64,000 bases of DNA from Melanocharis versteri (Eukaryota; Chordata; Aves; Passeriformes; Melanocharitidae): positions 372,001-436,000 of the forward strand of contig VZTG01009363.1 of assembly GCA_013397845.1 (NCBI GenBank). Reading direction: 5' to 3'. Shown here one piece after another: positions 24,310 to 36,900 of this stretch. A model generated the notes under the pieces. It searched no databases. It was not told the origin of the DNA and worked only from the letters and a program-made list of their open reading frames with translations. The number at the start of each line of letters is the position of its first letter. Positions within the stretch are counted from its first letter, which is position 1. The translations under genes and the position numbers were made by a program.

Positions 24310-24941
24310 ACAGCAAACCTTAATGAATTAGTACCTTTATTGTTTTCTTTGGCCCCTGTGCACTATATTTGTAAAAAAAGTCAGTAAAAAAGAGAACAAT
24401 TGTAAAAAGCAAATATTTTGTACAAAAATACAAAGTTTTAAAAGCTCTTAAAAGTATATTCCATATTATTGATAAGAGTTGGACTATATATATATATTTA
24501 TATAAAATCTATATATTCGTGTATCTGTATAATTTTCCTACATTTGGGATTTTAGCAAATGAAGCAACTGTTTACACAGTTGCTTTATACATTTTTCTAT
24601 ATGAGTGACCAACAGTCTTACTCAGATTGACAGAATGTCTTTTCTCAGAAGACACAAGTTGCTTATGGATGTAGTTACTGGTTGGGAAGAAAATCTAAAA
24701 CAGAATTAGTCCAACAGTATTTCCTGATGCTGTGGGTTGAAAGGCCTTAAATAATTACAGGATGCTGGAGAAGAGTTACTGCTGAATTCCTTGATGCTTT
24801 TAAATCAGTTTTCAGTGCTTGCTTTTTTTCTGTTCTCATATTTTTTTTCAATTTTAGAAGTCAGTGTTGCTCTTTCCCAGGATTTTCTTCTTCTTTACGT
24901 AAATTTCCTTAATATGAAGGTATCTGTAAAGTCACAGCCTA
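24310..24941 (-). other. COLEC12: COLEC12 3' untranslated region (putative)
   Basis: This AT-rich sequence follows the COLEC12 stop codon on the minus strand. A candidate AATAAA signal lies at 24336-24341, giving a 3' UTR of about 0.6 kb. Further signals occur at 24075-24080 and beyond, so longer isoforms are possible. A TA-rich run occurs at 24484-24516. The end point is inferred, not shown. Confidence 0.5.
24336..24341 (-). terminator. COLEC12: Candidate poly(A) signal AATAAA of COLEC12
   Basis: TTTATT on the plus strand reads AATAAA on the minus strand, about 600 nt after the stop codon. It is one of several possible signals, and was chosen because it is the first canonical hexamer seen in a UTR of ordinary size. 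Confidence 0.4.
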
Positions 24942-24961
24942 TTACACTCCAAGAATTTGCC
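24942..24961 (-). CDS. COLEC12: COLEC12 exon 10 coding part: last residues and stop
   Basis: After exon 9 (phase 1), a strong acceptor with a long T/C tract (plus-strand purines 24968-25009) and CTGTAG leads into coding for G-Q-I-L-G-V and TAA. This gives six residues after ...DMDK, the same number as human has at that point (VLSSAL), and keeps the total length at the family value. The rest of the exon is 3' UTR. The match is by phase, splice site and length, not by residue identity. Confidence 0.75.
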
Positions 24962-27900
24962 CTACAGTATGAGAAAAAAAAAAGAAAAACAAAGAGAAAA
25001 AAAATCCTGTAAAAAGCCTATGAAGATTAAACAACTTTCCAAAAAGAAAACTTACAGAGATCAAGGTATGTAAAAAATTTGAGCAGACTCGTATTCAGAT
25101 CCTGTACGTCCTGGAGGATAAATATTTGTAAACCGTGAAGTTTTCTTAAAATAACGTATGTAGGAAAACCAGAGTAAATTATATTGTTGCTTACACATGG
25201 TCCTTCACTCTGGACATCCAAATAGAGTTATACACACAAAGCTTGTTCAGCACTTTGTTTTGTCTTAGGGGGCTACGGATGGGATGTAATTTTGGCTCTA
25301 GCTGACATTTATGTCTGCCTTCACTGAAATTCAGCCGACAAGTTTCCAACTGGAGCAGCCAGGCACCCTTTGCAAAGCAATGTTTAAACAGGTCGTATGG
25401 AGGAGATAACGTTTCAGGCAGAGCCCCGCCATGAAGACAAACACCAGCTTTGACCACGTTCCGTGATGATGGGGCCGGGCTCTAAGCAGCTATGGGAACC
25501 ACCTGCCCTCTGCTCCTGCAGAAATGCCTGTGTCAACAGGAAGAGATGCCCTGTGGCAAACACCTGGCTGACTGCTGGCCCACACTGGCAGTTTATGAGT
25601 CCTTCACTCCAGCTGCAACAGATGAGATGTTTATGGCCTGTGGATCCAGCTTCTCAGTCTCATGGGACACCTCCTGGCAGCGATGGGAATTTTAAGATCT
25701 CCTTAGCAATTTTAAGATCTCCTCACCAAAGGCCTCCTATTGCACAAACTTTCAAAACAGAGTCTTTTTGGTTTTTTGAAGGCTGGTGCCTGAGCCGCCC
25801 TAAGGCCAGCTTTCCCTGGTGTGTGGCCACTGACCCTATAAAGACAGCTTCCAGTGTGGGTAGGATCTGGAGCATGTGCCAAATCATGCCCAAAATTTTA
25901 GGCATGTGTAAAGCCTACAGGAAATGGTCAAGATACTGAGCATGCCATGGCTATAGCCAGCTTCGAGGCTGCTTTTTCCAAGTGCAATAAATCCAGCATT
26001 TGCATCTGGATCTGAGTAGAAGTGCTCCACATATGATTCCCCCTTTTCCTCAACAAGGCACTGCTCTAGTATTTAGCCAAGATCTCACCTCTAACTGCGG
26101 GACATTTACTATGGGCAAGACGAAATAATCAAATCAAGGACCTTGCTTACCTTTGTCCATGTCTTTTTCACAAATGAAATTATTAATATCTTCACAGTAG
26201 AAGTCATTCCAGAGCCCAGCATAGATCAACCCGGCGCAATCTTCCCCCAGCCCGTGCCCGTGACTCCAGTTATCAGGCTGCCCGATTTTCCAGTTTCTTT
26301 CCACCAAAAAGCAAGAGATATGATTGCACAACACAGCACACATGGCAGGTTTTCACCACAAGAAATTAACGAAAACATCATGAGATCTGTTCTGAACGGG
26401 AAATACACATTGAAACAAACAATACATGACTCTTGCTGAAAATGAAAAACAGATGTATTACAGAGAAGGGAATCTATTCGGCCTCAGGCTGCCAAAACTC
26501 AGAGACCTAAATTTAGACCAATGAACTTTATTTTAGTTTCTGAGTGTACATGCACACACAGTGGGAGTGCTCCATGCTCCATGTGCATTGCTCCAAGCTT
26601 GCAAAACCTGCACACCACATTCCTGCTGGCAGATGGGACTGAGAAGAGCCCACGGGCTCAAAGGTACTGCCAAGATGGCAACAGCCTGCCCTTGCTCACT
26701 GCAAAGGCACTCAGGCCTCTGACTGCACCAAAGGTGGGCATCCTGGGAGGAACAGCAAAGATCCATGTGTTTAAGATCCACGTGCTCAGATGGGAAGGGA
26801 ATTCTATTGACTTCTAAGGAATGCACATAGTATATTTACACACATCTTTTGAGATCATTAGCTTTGATGGTGAAATTGAAAGTAGCAAGTAAAAAATCTT
26901 GCAGCAAGTGTTTCCTCATCCTGTTTTTATTTAACGAGTGAGAAACACTTCCAAACTCAGGACTTAAAAGCTCCATTTTCCTGAAGAAACAGGTTGCTGA
27001 AGGGAGCTTGTGATTGCTGGCTGACACAGTCCATGCTCAGCTAAAAAACATGCCTGCCTGACACAGAGCATCCAACCAGGCACCTGGGAGGACACACAGC
27101 TTTCCAGAAGTAATGAAATACTCCAAAAATCTGTAACCAACAGCATTGAGGTTACGACAGAGCACCTAAAACCATGGTGTAGTGGAAATCTACTAAAAGC
27201 AGCGCCTGAAGTGGGAATCAGTCACAGTGCTGCCATAAGGAGGAAGAAAGATGAAAACGGGAAAGGAGAAAAAGGGGAAAATATTACGGCTCATTTGAAA
27301 TGAATCTGACTTTTTCCATGTTTTTCATCTAAATGAACACCAATGAGATCACAGCTAATCATTTCGTAACATCTGACTGACTGTGTAGCCTGTTTTTCTG
27401 AAGCACAGCATGTTCAGATCTATAAACTCTTTAGTCTACTCCTCAGTATTATAAATTTGGGTGGTTGCAATCTGTTCCATTTAGGACAAATTAGGTGTAG
27501 CCCTAGGATTCCTGGAAAGCTGCCAATTCAGTTCTCAGCTGGCCAAAGTATAGACGCCCTCATTTCATGCATTTTCCTTATGTTTAATGCTTTCCACTCG
27601 GATTTGGGCTTTATCTAAAGACTGGTCATTTTTTATCAGAATGAGTACTCTATTTATAGCCAGTTGTAATGCAAATAAGGAAAATTCAAACCAAAACAGT
27701 AAAACTGTCTGTGCTTTCCATCTCAACTTCGTAATAAAAGTCAGGAGCAAATGTTTTGGCAAGAAACACTGCGCTGCGTAGTTATGTGATTCTTTCATTC
27801 AACATTCAGTTTTCTTCTTGGCAAGGAAAGGAATCCTTGTGCATGGAGAAGGGAGAGAGAAAAAAACCCAGCACCCTCAGTAACAAATTAAATTATTGGC

Positions 27901-30900
27901 ATCTACAACCATCTGGATCCATTGGATAATTTCTAGATGCTGCTTTTAGAAGTGTCAGCAAGAGTGGTAGCATTGCTTTTTGTTTACGTACGTGTAAACT
28001 GGTAAGGATCCATCCAACCATCTCCATTCATTTTCCTTCTCTGAATCCGTTAGTCCAATCCAGAAGCTGCCTTTCCCAAAAATCTGCCTTTTTATCCATT
28101 GCTGTAAAAGAAAGAGCTTAGTCCATAACAAGGACAACGGTCTTTGGAGCCAATAAACTACACTGGTTTCATAAGCCTCTTGTTACCAGAATAGGGAGGG
28201 CTAGAGAAATTTTTCTAAGCTGAAGATACGTTTCAGGAGTTGCCCTTGGGACCCCTTGCCCAGACTAGAATCCTCTGCAGTGTTTGCAATGAGGTGGAGA
28301 GAGCTAGGCATGAAAATTAGGTTGAGATAAAGTCACAGCTAATGTCTTATAGATACAAACTGAAAAAACCCCAAAGAGCAAGCAATTGTTTCTTGACATC
28401 CCCACTGCCATGTTGAATACTATTAAAAATATAGTTAGATTTATAATCAGATTAAAAATACTTTTGAGTCACACTAGTCCTAGGCTGCATGTATTAAATC
28501 AGATAATTTAAAATTAAATTATATTCACTGCTGCAAAAAAAAGTTTGATAATACATAAGGCATAATGGATTCCATCTTTAAAAGTTCAAAACTCCTACAA
28601 TTCTCAGCAGCTTTTCTGACTGCTCTGTCCCCACCACCTTCAAGGTCAGCATCAGTGCTGCTCACTCTGCCCTTCTACATATGGAGAAGCTGCTGATCAG
28701 GCAGAGGGTGAACAAAATTCTAATGAGTCAATCAATGTGTTTACTTCTACTATATGAATTAATGATGCTCTCAGCTTCCTACTATCTTGTGGTTTCTACA
28801 TGTTAAACAACTTCAAACTCCCTCCTTGAAAAACAGAAAAAGAAGTAATTACCTGCTCCTCTTTGTTGTTGATGATAACCAAACGCGATTCTTTCTCTTC
28901 ACAGAATAACTTTGCCTCTTCAAAAATTTCTCTTTCAATTGAAAAGTAGTAGCACTTTTCTGTATAGTTCTTCCAGTGGGGAGAACAACCTGCGATGTGA
29001 ATTTTTTTGCGTTAAGCCTGTTATTGGTAACTCAACGGAGCAGTAATAGGGCCAGTAATAAATGGAGGAACCCATACCCATCTACAGCATGCAGTGTGTT
29101 GATGTCTTACCATTAGCCTCGGGTTCAGACGTAGGTTCGCTCTGCAGCGCCATTGGCATCCCCGGACCTGGCGGCCCTGGTGGGCCAGGTGGGCCCTTTG
29201 GACCGGGCAGCCCAGGGACTCCAGGTATTCCAGTCAGTCCTCGTGGTCCTGGTAACCCTGGCTGTCCCACAGTTCCTTGCAGGCCTTGAAATCCTGGTGG
29301 GCCTTGAGGCCCTGGTGGACCATCCTTGCCTGGTGGCCCTGGTGGCCCTGGGTCTCCACTCGGTCCAGGCAGACCCGTCTTGCCAGGAGAACCTCTCTGA
29401 CCTTTGGAGCCAGGCGATCCTCTCGAACCTTTCCCTCCTTTTTCTCCTGGTGGCCCGGCTGGCCCAGGTGGGCCCTTCTCACCTGCAGGTCCTGGTGGTC
29501 CAGGCTCTCCTTTCTCTCCTTTTTGTCCTTTTAGGCCAGCAGGGCCAAGAGGACCTTGAGGGCCTCTGTCACCTTTAGGTCCTCTTGGACCAGGAGGGCC
29601 TGAAACAATGTAAGCATGCAAAGTGGGGATATGCACAGAAAACAAAACGAAAAGCCCACGTGGGGTGGGCTTGTTTAATACATCTCAGACCAGTGCCCCT
29701 GGATATTTAACAACACAGAAATTGGGCTAACAGCTGCTTTCATCAGTGCTTGTAACAGTGCAGCTGCTTTCCAGGTCCTATATACTGCTGTTCTTTCCTT
29801 GACCTCCACAAAATACAGGATACAGAAAATACTCTGCTGCACCCAGTCATGTGAACTGGACAGCGACACCGTGCCCCAGGTGACCAGCCAAGGTGCCAGT
29901 CCCTGCAAGACACACTCCGTGCTGTTTATGCACTAGTCCTGCATGTTGGTAGTCCCGTTCCCTCACTCTGCCATGCTCTCTACTTCTAGTCTCATCTCTC
30001 TGCTCTTAGACCCAGGACTTTTTCTCCTGATCCTATTTGTTGGTCTGTCAATCACGGGGTGTCAAAAAGAGACAAAATGACAGATAGTGAGCAAAAGGCC
30101 AACTGTGGGAAAGACCAGAAGTTGCAAATTGGCCAGCTCTAACAGTACAGGGGACAATAACCCACGACAGGAAATGGCAATACTCTGACAGCAACAAACA
30201 ACTAAACAAGTTGGGATTCTGTTCACGGATGAGCAAATCCCTTGTCAATACCTTCCCACCCCCGGCACCAATCTACATAATTCAAACTCCTCCAGAGATA
30301 GATTTCCAAGCTGGAATCATTTAGGCCTAGTTGAAATGAGAATGGTTGAGGTTACTGACATGTAATCTTGGCTCTAATGCGGGCTTAGTTTATTTGGAGC
30401 AATGGATTTATATTTGTGATTAGAGTTTTAGGCCTGACTGCTTCACATCAGATTGGAAATATGAGTATTCTTTTCATTTGGGATAATATTTGGCTGGGAG
30501 AAACCTCCTAAACCTGATGCTATTTATTTCTGGAGAAAATAAAATATCTCAGGATTAAAAACTAAGCAAAGTAGGATATTTTCTGGCAGACTAACAACTG
30601 GCTTAAAGTGAAATAGCAACTTGTTTTTCAGTAAGGGTGGACCTTTCTGGGAATAGTCCAACATATATTTTTTAGCCATTTCCTCCTTAGTGGGGATTGG
30701 TTTCTTGAGGTTCTACACCTTCACTCGCTTATTTTAGAAACTAAATCAAGAGCAGATCCAGTCAGTCAGACAGACAGAATAAAATTTTGCTAAGTCAGAA
30801 CCTTCTTTCATAACACCCCCATTTTAGCTATGTAAAAAAGGCACGGAAAAATTAGAATGGAAAATTCAAGCTACACGTACATTTCCAAAGTTTAGGATTA

Positions 30901-33900
30901 GATAATGGAAAACCCCAGGACTCTGTACCAGCATGCACGAACTTCCATGGAACTAAAGAAGTAATGCAAGCAGGAATTCAGCACACACACATCATTAGGG
31001 AAGCTGCATACCTTGTAGGATAGTGAAATTCTTGATGAGCTGGCCATGTTTGGAATCCACCAGCTTCATTTCTTCCATGATTACTGACAAATTGGCAACT
31101 TCAACATCTAACCTCGACCTCATCAAATCCTGTTGCACCTTGAGAGATGCAGAGTCTATGCGAATATTGGCTAGTGTGCTGTTCATAAAAATCAGCTCAT
31201 CTGAGTGTTTACTTAAGGTGTCCGTACAAGTTGTCCTGACCTCATTGAGATCACTCGTCAGTGTCCGTAGGTGATGAGCAGTGTAGCTGATGTTGCTGAT
31301 GATATTGACTATATCAGTTTCAAAGACCTGGAACCTTTCTTCTAGATGGCTGAATTTGGCAGCAGTTCTGTTTTCATCTCCTTTATGCTGTTCCTGGAGA
31401 TCCTTTAGACTTTGTTCATTGGCTTGGGCAATTGTGGTGATGTTCTCCATCTGCCCACTGAAGGAGCTGAGCTGATTGTTCATGTCTTCAAGCGTATCAT
31501 TGTTGGCTTTTGCCATTGCTGAGTTGTTGGCAGCCAAAGTCTGTAAATTGTGTATTTTCTCCTTAAACCAGTCAGTGTCCTTCCGGGCCTGAAGGACAGC
31601 CTGCTGCAGATTTTGAAAGTCATTCTTGATTCTTAGAATAGCCGAGCTTGTATCTTCCATTGACTTCTGTAAGCCACTGATAAGATTTCTTTGCTGTATT
31701 TGAGTCAGGTTTAAGTTGTTCAGGTTCATGATGATCACATTATGAGAATGCTCTTGGCTTTGCAGGTTTGTTTGTATATTACTTGTGTCTTGTTGAAGAT
31801 CGTTGATATAGCCAGTATATGCCTGAAGAGTCTTATTGACACTGATGATCATGAAAGAGTTACTATCTAAGGCACTTTTCATTTGGTTCTGTCTATCATC
31901 CAATACATTTCCAGACTCTTGAAGCTTCTCCAGTATATCTTTGTTTCTGGTAGTTTTCTCTGCAATGTCATGAAGTTGCTGACGAAGAGCCAGAATGTCA
32001 GATCTGAAGCTGGACAGTTCAGTGTTAGTATTCAAGGCTTTTTGTCCAGCTTGGTCATCTGTTGTACAGGAAAAAAAAATGGAAAGGCTTCAGGGGTTTT
32101 TTTTAAACAGTATAAAACAGCAGAGTGTATTTTAAGAACAGTCAGGTTGTCAAACTCTCCAGTAGAACTTTTATGCTATCTTTTCCAGAAAAGAGAAACC
32201 ACTAAGCAAAGTTCTGCCTCTAGACAGAGAAAATAAGCAAAGAGGAATTGATGAAGACCTTGTGTCTTACTGAGGGGAACAAAACGGTGATTCTGTCATC
32301 ACAAATGGGAAAAACTATGGGTAGAAACTGATGAGTATATGCAGTCAAGTGATGCTGTGTTCTGAAGGAAAACTGAATGGGCAACAGAATTCAAAACATT
32401 AAACAGGTATCAGCAAGTGTAGGTTTTGAAGTTACAACTGGATTTTGCTGAAAACTCAGAAGTTTATTTTATCTGTTCATGTTTTCTTCTTTCTTTTCAT
32501 TGCAGGCAGAATACCTTCATTGTGATTTAGTACATATAGTTCCAATTTTTAAAAACTTGGGTTTAGTTTTAAGTAAGTTCTCATACTTATTTTAAAGCAA
32601 TCTGGGTTAGAGACAAAAGCTTTGCCAGCAGGCTACTTCAGATATGTCAGGATAAGATATATTTCTGGTTTTCTCTCTAACACATTACTATTGCTTTTAA
32701 TGACATTTATTTTGCCATTATTGTTTCCTCATGTTCTGAGTTTGAGGAAGGCAAAACCTTTAATCTTTGAGCAACATCTCTGCTTGCGCTTACATTGCCC
32801 TGTGGAATACTTCTGGAAGCTTGTCCAAGTATGATAAAGCATTTGAGATTGCACAGCCTATCATCCAGGACATAGAAACCAAGGAAATAAGCAGTCAACA
32901 CTCACTTTCAGGGAAGACTCCCTTGCTTGACCTCAATCACTTCACTATCCTGCTCACAGTCCATCTATTTTTGTGCTCATCTAAGTGTAGCTATATTTGC
33001 GAATTAGACAGTCTGAAGTCCATAATTTCAGATGATGCCAAGAGAGAGCAGTATGGTTTTCATAAATTACAGTGAATACAGCTGTGTATGGTGCTTTTGT
33101 CTGGTGTGATTGAATGAGTCATGATGGCAAACATCAAATGATGGCTCATGAGACTTCAGCCTGAAGTGTTTATGGAGTCTTTTGTGGATGGACATCTTCC
33201 TGAGCACAGTTCCTCTCCCCGCCGCTTCTCTCACTCCCGGATCTTCTCAGCTCTGACTCTGTGTTTACCTCTTGGCTATAGCTCAAATTATACTATGTTC
33301 CTCACAAAGCTGTGACAACTGCCAGGTCCACACACAGCTAATCCCTGAAGGCCTGTCTTCCATTCACCGCACGCTGTTATCCTTCTGGCCCCACAGCACT
33401 TCTCTTACTTTTATGCCCACTACTCAAACTGCTCCAGAACTTTCCTAACTTCCTCCATGGCAAGTCCACTTAAATGGGAACTGATGATCCTGAGCATCTC
33501 ACTGAGCATCCATCCAGTAGTGTGGAAAAATGTGTGGGCATAAATGAAGCAGAGGTGCTCCAAGTCGTGAAAATTTAATCAGCATAATATAATAACCCAG
33601 ATGGAATCCAAAAGGTTGTACATGCTGTAACATCTACTTCTGTAGATGTGTCACTAAAGAACGTGTCACTAAAGAACATGTCACTGAATTACCCCACATC
33701 TTTGAACTAAATGCAGTGTGCAAATACTTTAGAAGCCAGCTCCTTTTTGAGGGAAAAAAGTTGTAAAAGTTTATAATCAAGCTGCAAGCAAGTAGGTTCT
33801 CTTAGAAATACATGTCTCAATATATGGTTTATGAAACTAGACAAAATTTATTTCAAGAATCACATGCATGTATGTGTATATGAATACTTCTACAATAAAA

Positions 33901-36900
33901 ACTATATGTCTCTGTGTAGGAAGAAAAGTAAAAATGTACATTTAGAGAGTAGAATATTTATCCATGATTCTTTTTTACATCTTACTGCAAATTGAGAACT
34001 TTGATAGCTCTTGGGAGACCCAAACACATAACAATCTTATGTCCTGTATTCCCTGAGATGATCAAGAAACAATTTATGGAAGTAATACACTTGCCTCAGA
34101 CATAAGAATTTTGAATAGCTGATTATTTGTGTACCTCATAAAATGGCCTTCAGTTTTGAATCTTAATTGCTAAAACAGCATCAAGATGATTGGGTGACAG
34201 GTACTCATGTAGAATCTTTGGTGCTGTAGAACAGCTTCTGCTGTGTTTTAAATCTCTACCTCAGAGAAGATTCTCCCCCGAGGACAACTTTTAAGTGTCT
34301 GTTTATTTAAGTATAATTGCTTTCTGAGTGACTTCAGTGGGAACTGTAAATTTTGAAGTATTCTAAAAATGCTCTTCTAAGTAGAGCTGATCTGAACTAT
34401 TTTTAACTACTTTCCCAAGTACTCAAGAAACTGGAATAGAAGTGCTGTATCTTGTCATAAGCAAAGATTTTTCAGACAAATTTCCTGCCTCAATCTGCCA
34501 GGAGAGCACCCCAGGTCCATAATACAAAGGGGCTTTGCTTGTATGTAGATTACCTAATTTCTTCAGATCACTCTCCACTTCTGTGAGCTTTTCTGTGTAT
34601 CTTCTGTGGGATGTTTCCAGGCCACCTGTCACATTGTCCATTTTTTCTACAACTAGGGGAAAGAGAACAGTATGTTATGGAAAGAAGAAAAGGGAAATTA
34701 TGAAAAAAGACTAGTAAACAATAACGCAAACAAAACCGCACACCACTATCACCAAACAGTAAAAAAAGAAAACACCTTAAAATTGCCTTGCTTGCCATTA
34801 CACTCTTCTGTTGCTCTGTGAAATGTTGGAAGGATGAGCTCCTATTTGCTGGTGGACCCAGAATTCTTCCTCTTCTTCATTCTGCCAACAGTCTCTCAAC
34901 ATTCTTTTTTGCCCATGAGCAATCTCTCTCCTGAATGAGGAAATCCCTCTTTGTGGGTTTTCCTCACAAACAAAATCCTTTTCTTTTAACAGTATTTCCA
35001 TGCTTCAAGCACAGTGCTGTATGGCAAAGGAAAACTGATTGCTAAAGGCTCAGATGTGTGAAAGAAGTCTTCCTTTAATTTTGCTATGAGCCATTTCTCC
35101 TTAAAAAGAACTTTTTTTTTCTTGTGCCTTTTCATCATTAAAAGTTGCCACCTGGATAGCAAACTTAGGACTGAGATAGTAACTACTAAATGTTTTGGGG
35201 GATTTAAACATATTGATAATGGTACAGATCACTCAAAACAGTCTTGAAACTATTCTGCCTCATTAAGATTGAAAGGATGGTCATTCAGGAAGTGCAGATT
35301 TATGACGGATGTGCCCTTTATTTGGTAATGCCTGAGTACTTTTCTTGTCACTGAGACATTCGATTATTTGATGAAATTAATATGGAAATGGAAAAAGCAG
35401 AGCAACAAACAAATAGCCCGGGGTGGCTTCCAGTGGCAAACATGTGAAATGCTTGCAAGGTTAGAGGCAGTCTACAGCTTTCACACCAAACCTTGTCTAA
35501 CAGCCTTCTGCATCCAAGCTACAAGCAGGGGTAGAAATTGCTTCTCATAATGAAATTATTTCGTCCTTTTGCTACACTGGGAGCAGAATGGGTCTGTAAC
35601 AACCCTGGGAGAGGCTACATGAGTTATTGTGCTGGCTCCCTCTTTCAAACAGAAGAAATAAAGTGTTTCCCATGTATTGAGGTTCTGTAAACCTGTGTGG
35701 GGTAAGGAGTATCACTAACTCTGTCTGTGAAATGATCTGCAGCTAGGAAAGAGTCTCGTAGAAGTTGTTGCTATGCAAATATTTGGGTTTTCACAAGAAC
35801 TGAAATTTTAGGATCTTCTGCTGCTCATGAGCAACTACATGAATCCCAGACCTTTAAAGTGTAGTCCACCAGGTGCTCCTTCTTTATTAACTTTCGCCTT
35901 TGTTTTTCTGATTCTGGGTACCACAGGAGGCTTTTACTGCTTCCCCAAAACCAACATGAGAAAAACAGACCAAGACTATCTGATGCAATGGCACTGAGGT
36001 GAATGGAGTTACAACAGAGGAAAAGTCTCAGGGTCTTCAGAGAGACCAGGCACCCTTTGGTGAATTACCAGCCTGCTCCTTTCTAGGCTGCTTAGAAGCC
36101 AGTAAAACAGAGACTTTACTGGGTGTGCAAAGTCAGTCAGAGTGTGGATTTCTGTATTTGAGATGATGACAGATTGCTTGCTAAACACCAGACACAGGCT
36201 AAAATAATGGCTTTGCTTTTTCAGAGTTGCTCAATACCTTCTGCTTTAGAAAGCATTTTTCTCCCCATTATAGCACTAATTTTTCACTGGTTCTTCTGCC
36301 CATTAAAGTTGTCAAAATGCTGTATGCCGTTTTTCCTAAATGAAACCAGAGTTGATTCTCTGTTTGTCCGGCCCTGCTGTCTTCCAGGCTGGAGCCCAGA
36401 TCAACAAAGGTCCTTCAGCTACTTCTGACACCCCACTGATGCATGTATACACCCATGCATCACATGCAGTGAGCGCGAGGACTTGGCTTTTCCTTCTGGC
36501 TCTAGGCAGCTCCTTGTTCAGTCTGTGGTGTTCTCCTTTGTCTACGGACAGTCATTGTGACGGGCATGGCTCGCTCTGGGCACTTAGAGGGACCTTATGA
36601 AATCATCTGTGTTTAAAAAGCAGGCCTAATTCAAGTGTTTCTGCTGAACCTGTGCCTTGACTAGCAATGTCACATCACCTACAGCTCTTGATAATTCAGA
36701 TTTAGTGTAATATTCAACTGTTTTCCCCAGTTATGCAACACACTTGGAGTTGGCAAATGAATATATATTATCAGTAATTAAATGAAAAATGTAATTTCTT
36801 CCATTTGCTGTCCAAATGAATGCCAGTTTGTACTTCAGATCTGAAGTTTGTAAAACTAAACCATCATATAACAAGTACGTTTTCATGGTTGAATGAAATC

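Larger units (their letters stand above)
6626..24310. other. Intergenic region between COLEC12 3' end and THOC1 5' end
   Basis: About 17.7 kb with no recognisable protein-coding exon on either strand. It contains the small CR1 stub, a CpG-rich patch at 7139-7270, T-runs (6671-6684, 7101-7117), a purine-rich tract (10434-10652) and an A-run (15310-15330). It also has an AT palindrome (15854-15877), a polypyrimidine tract (18488-18603), a GC-richer patch (about 20730-20970) and microsatellite DNA at 24 kb. Scattered ORFs up to 197 codons look like chance frames. Much of it is AT-rich and unremarkable. Confidence 0.6.

Noticed and set aside
29153..29578. Plus-strand frames of 75-141 codons opposite the collagen exon
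   Set aside because: They are antisense shadows of Gly-X-Y codons in COLEC12 exon 6.
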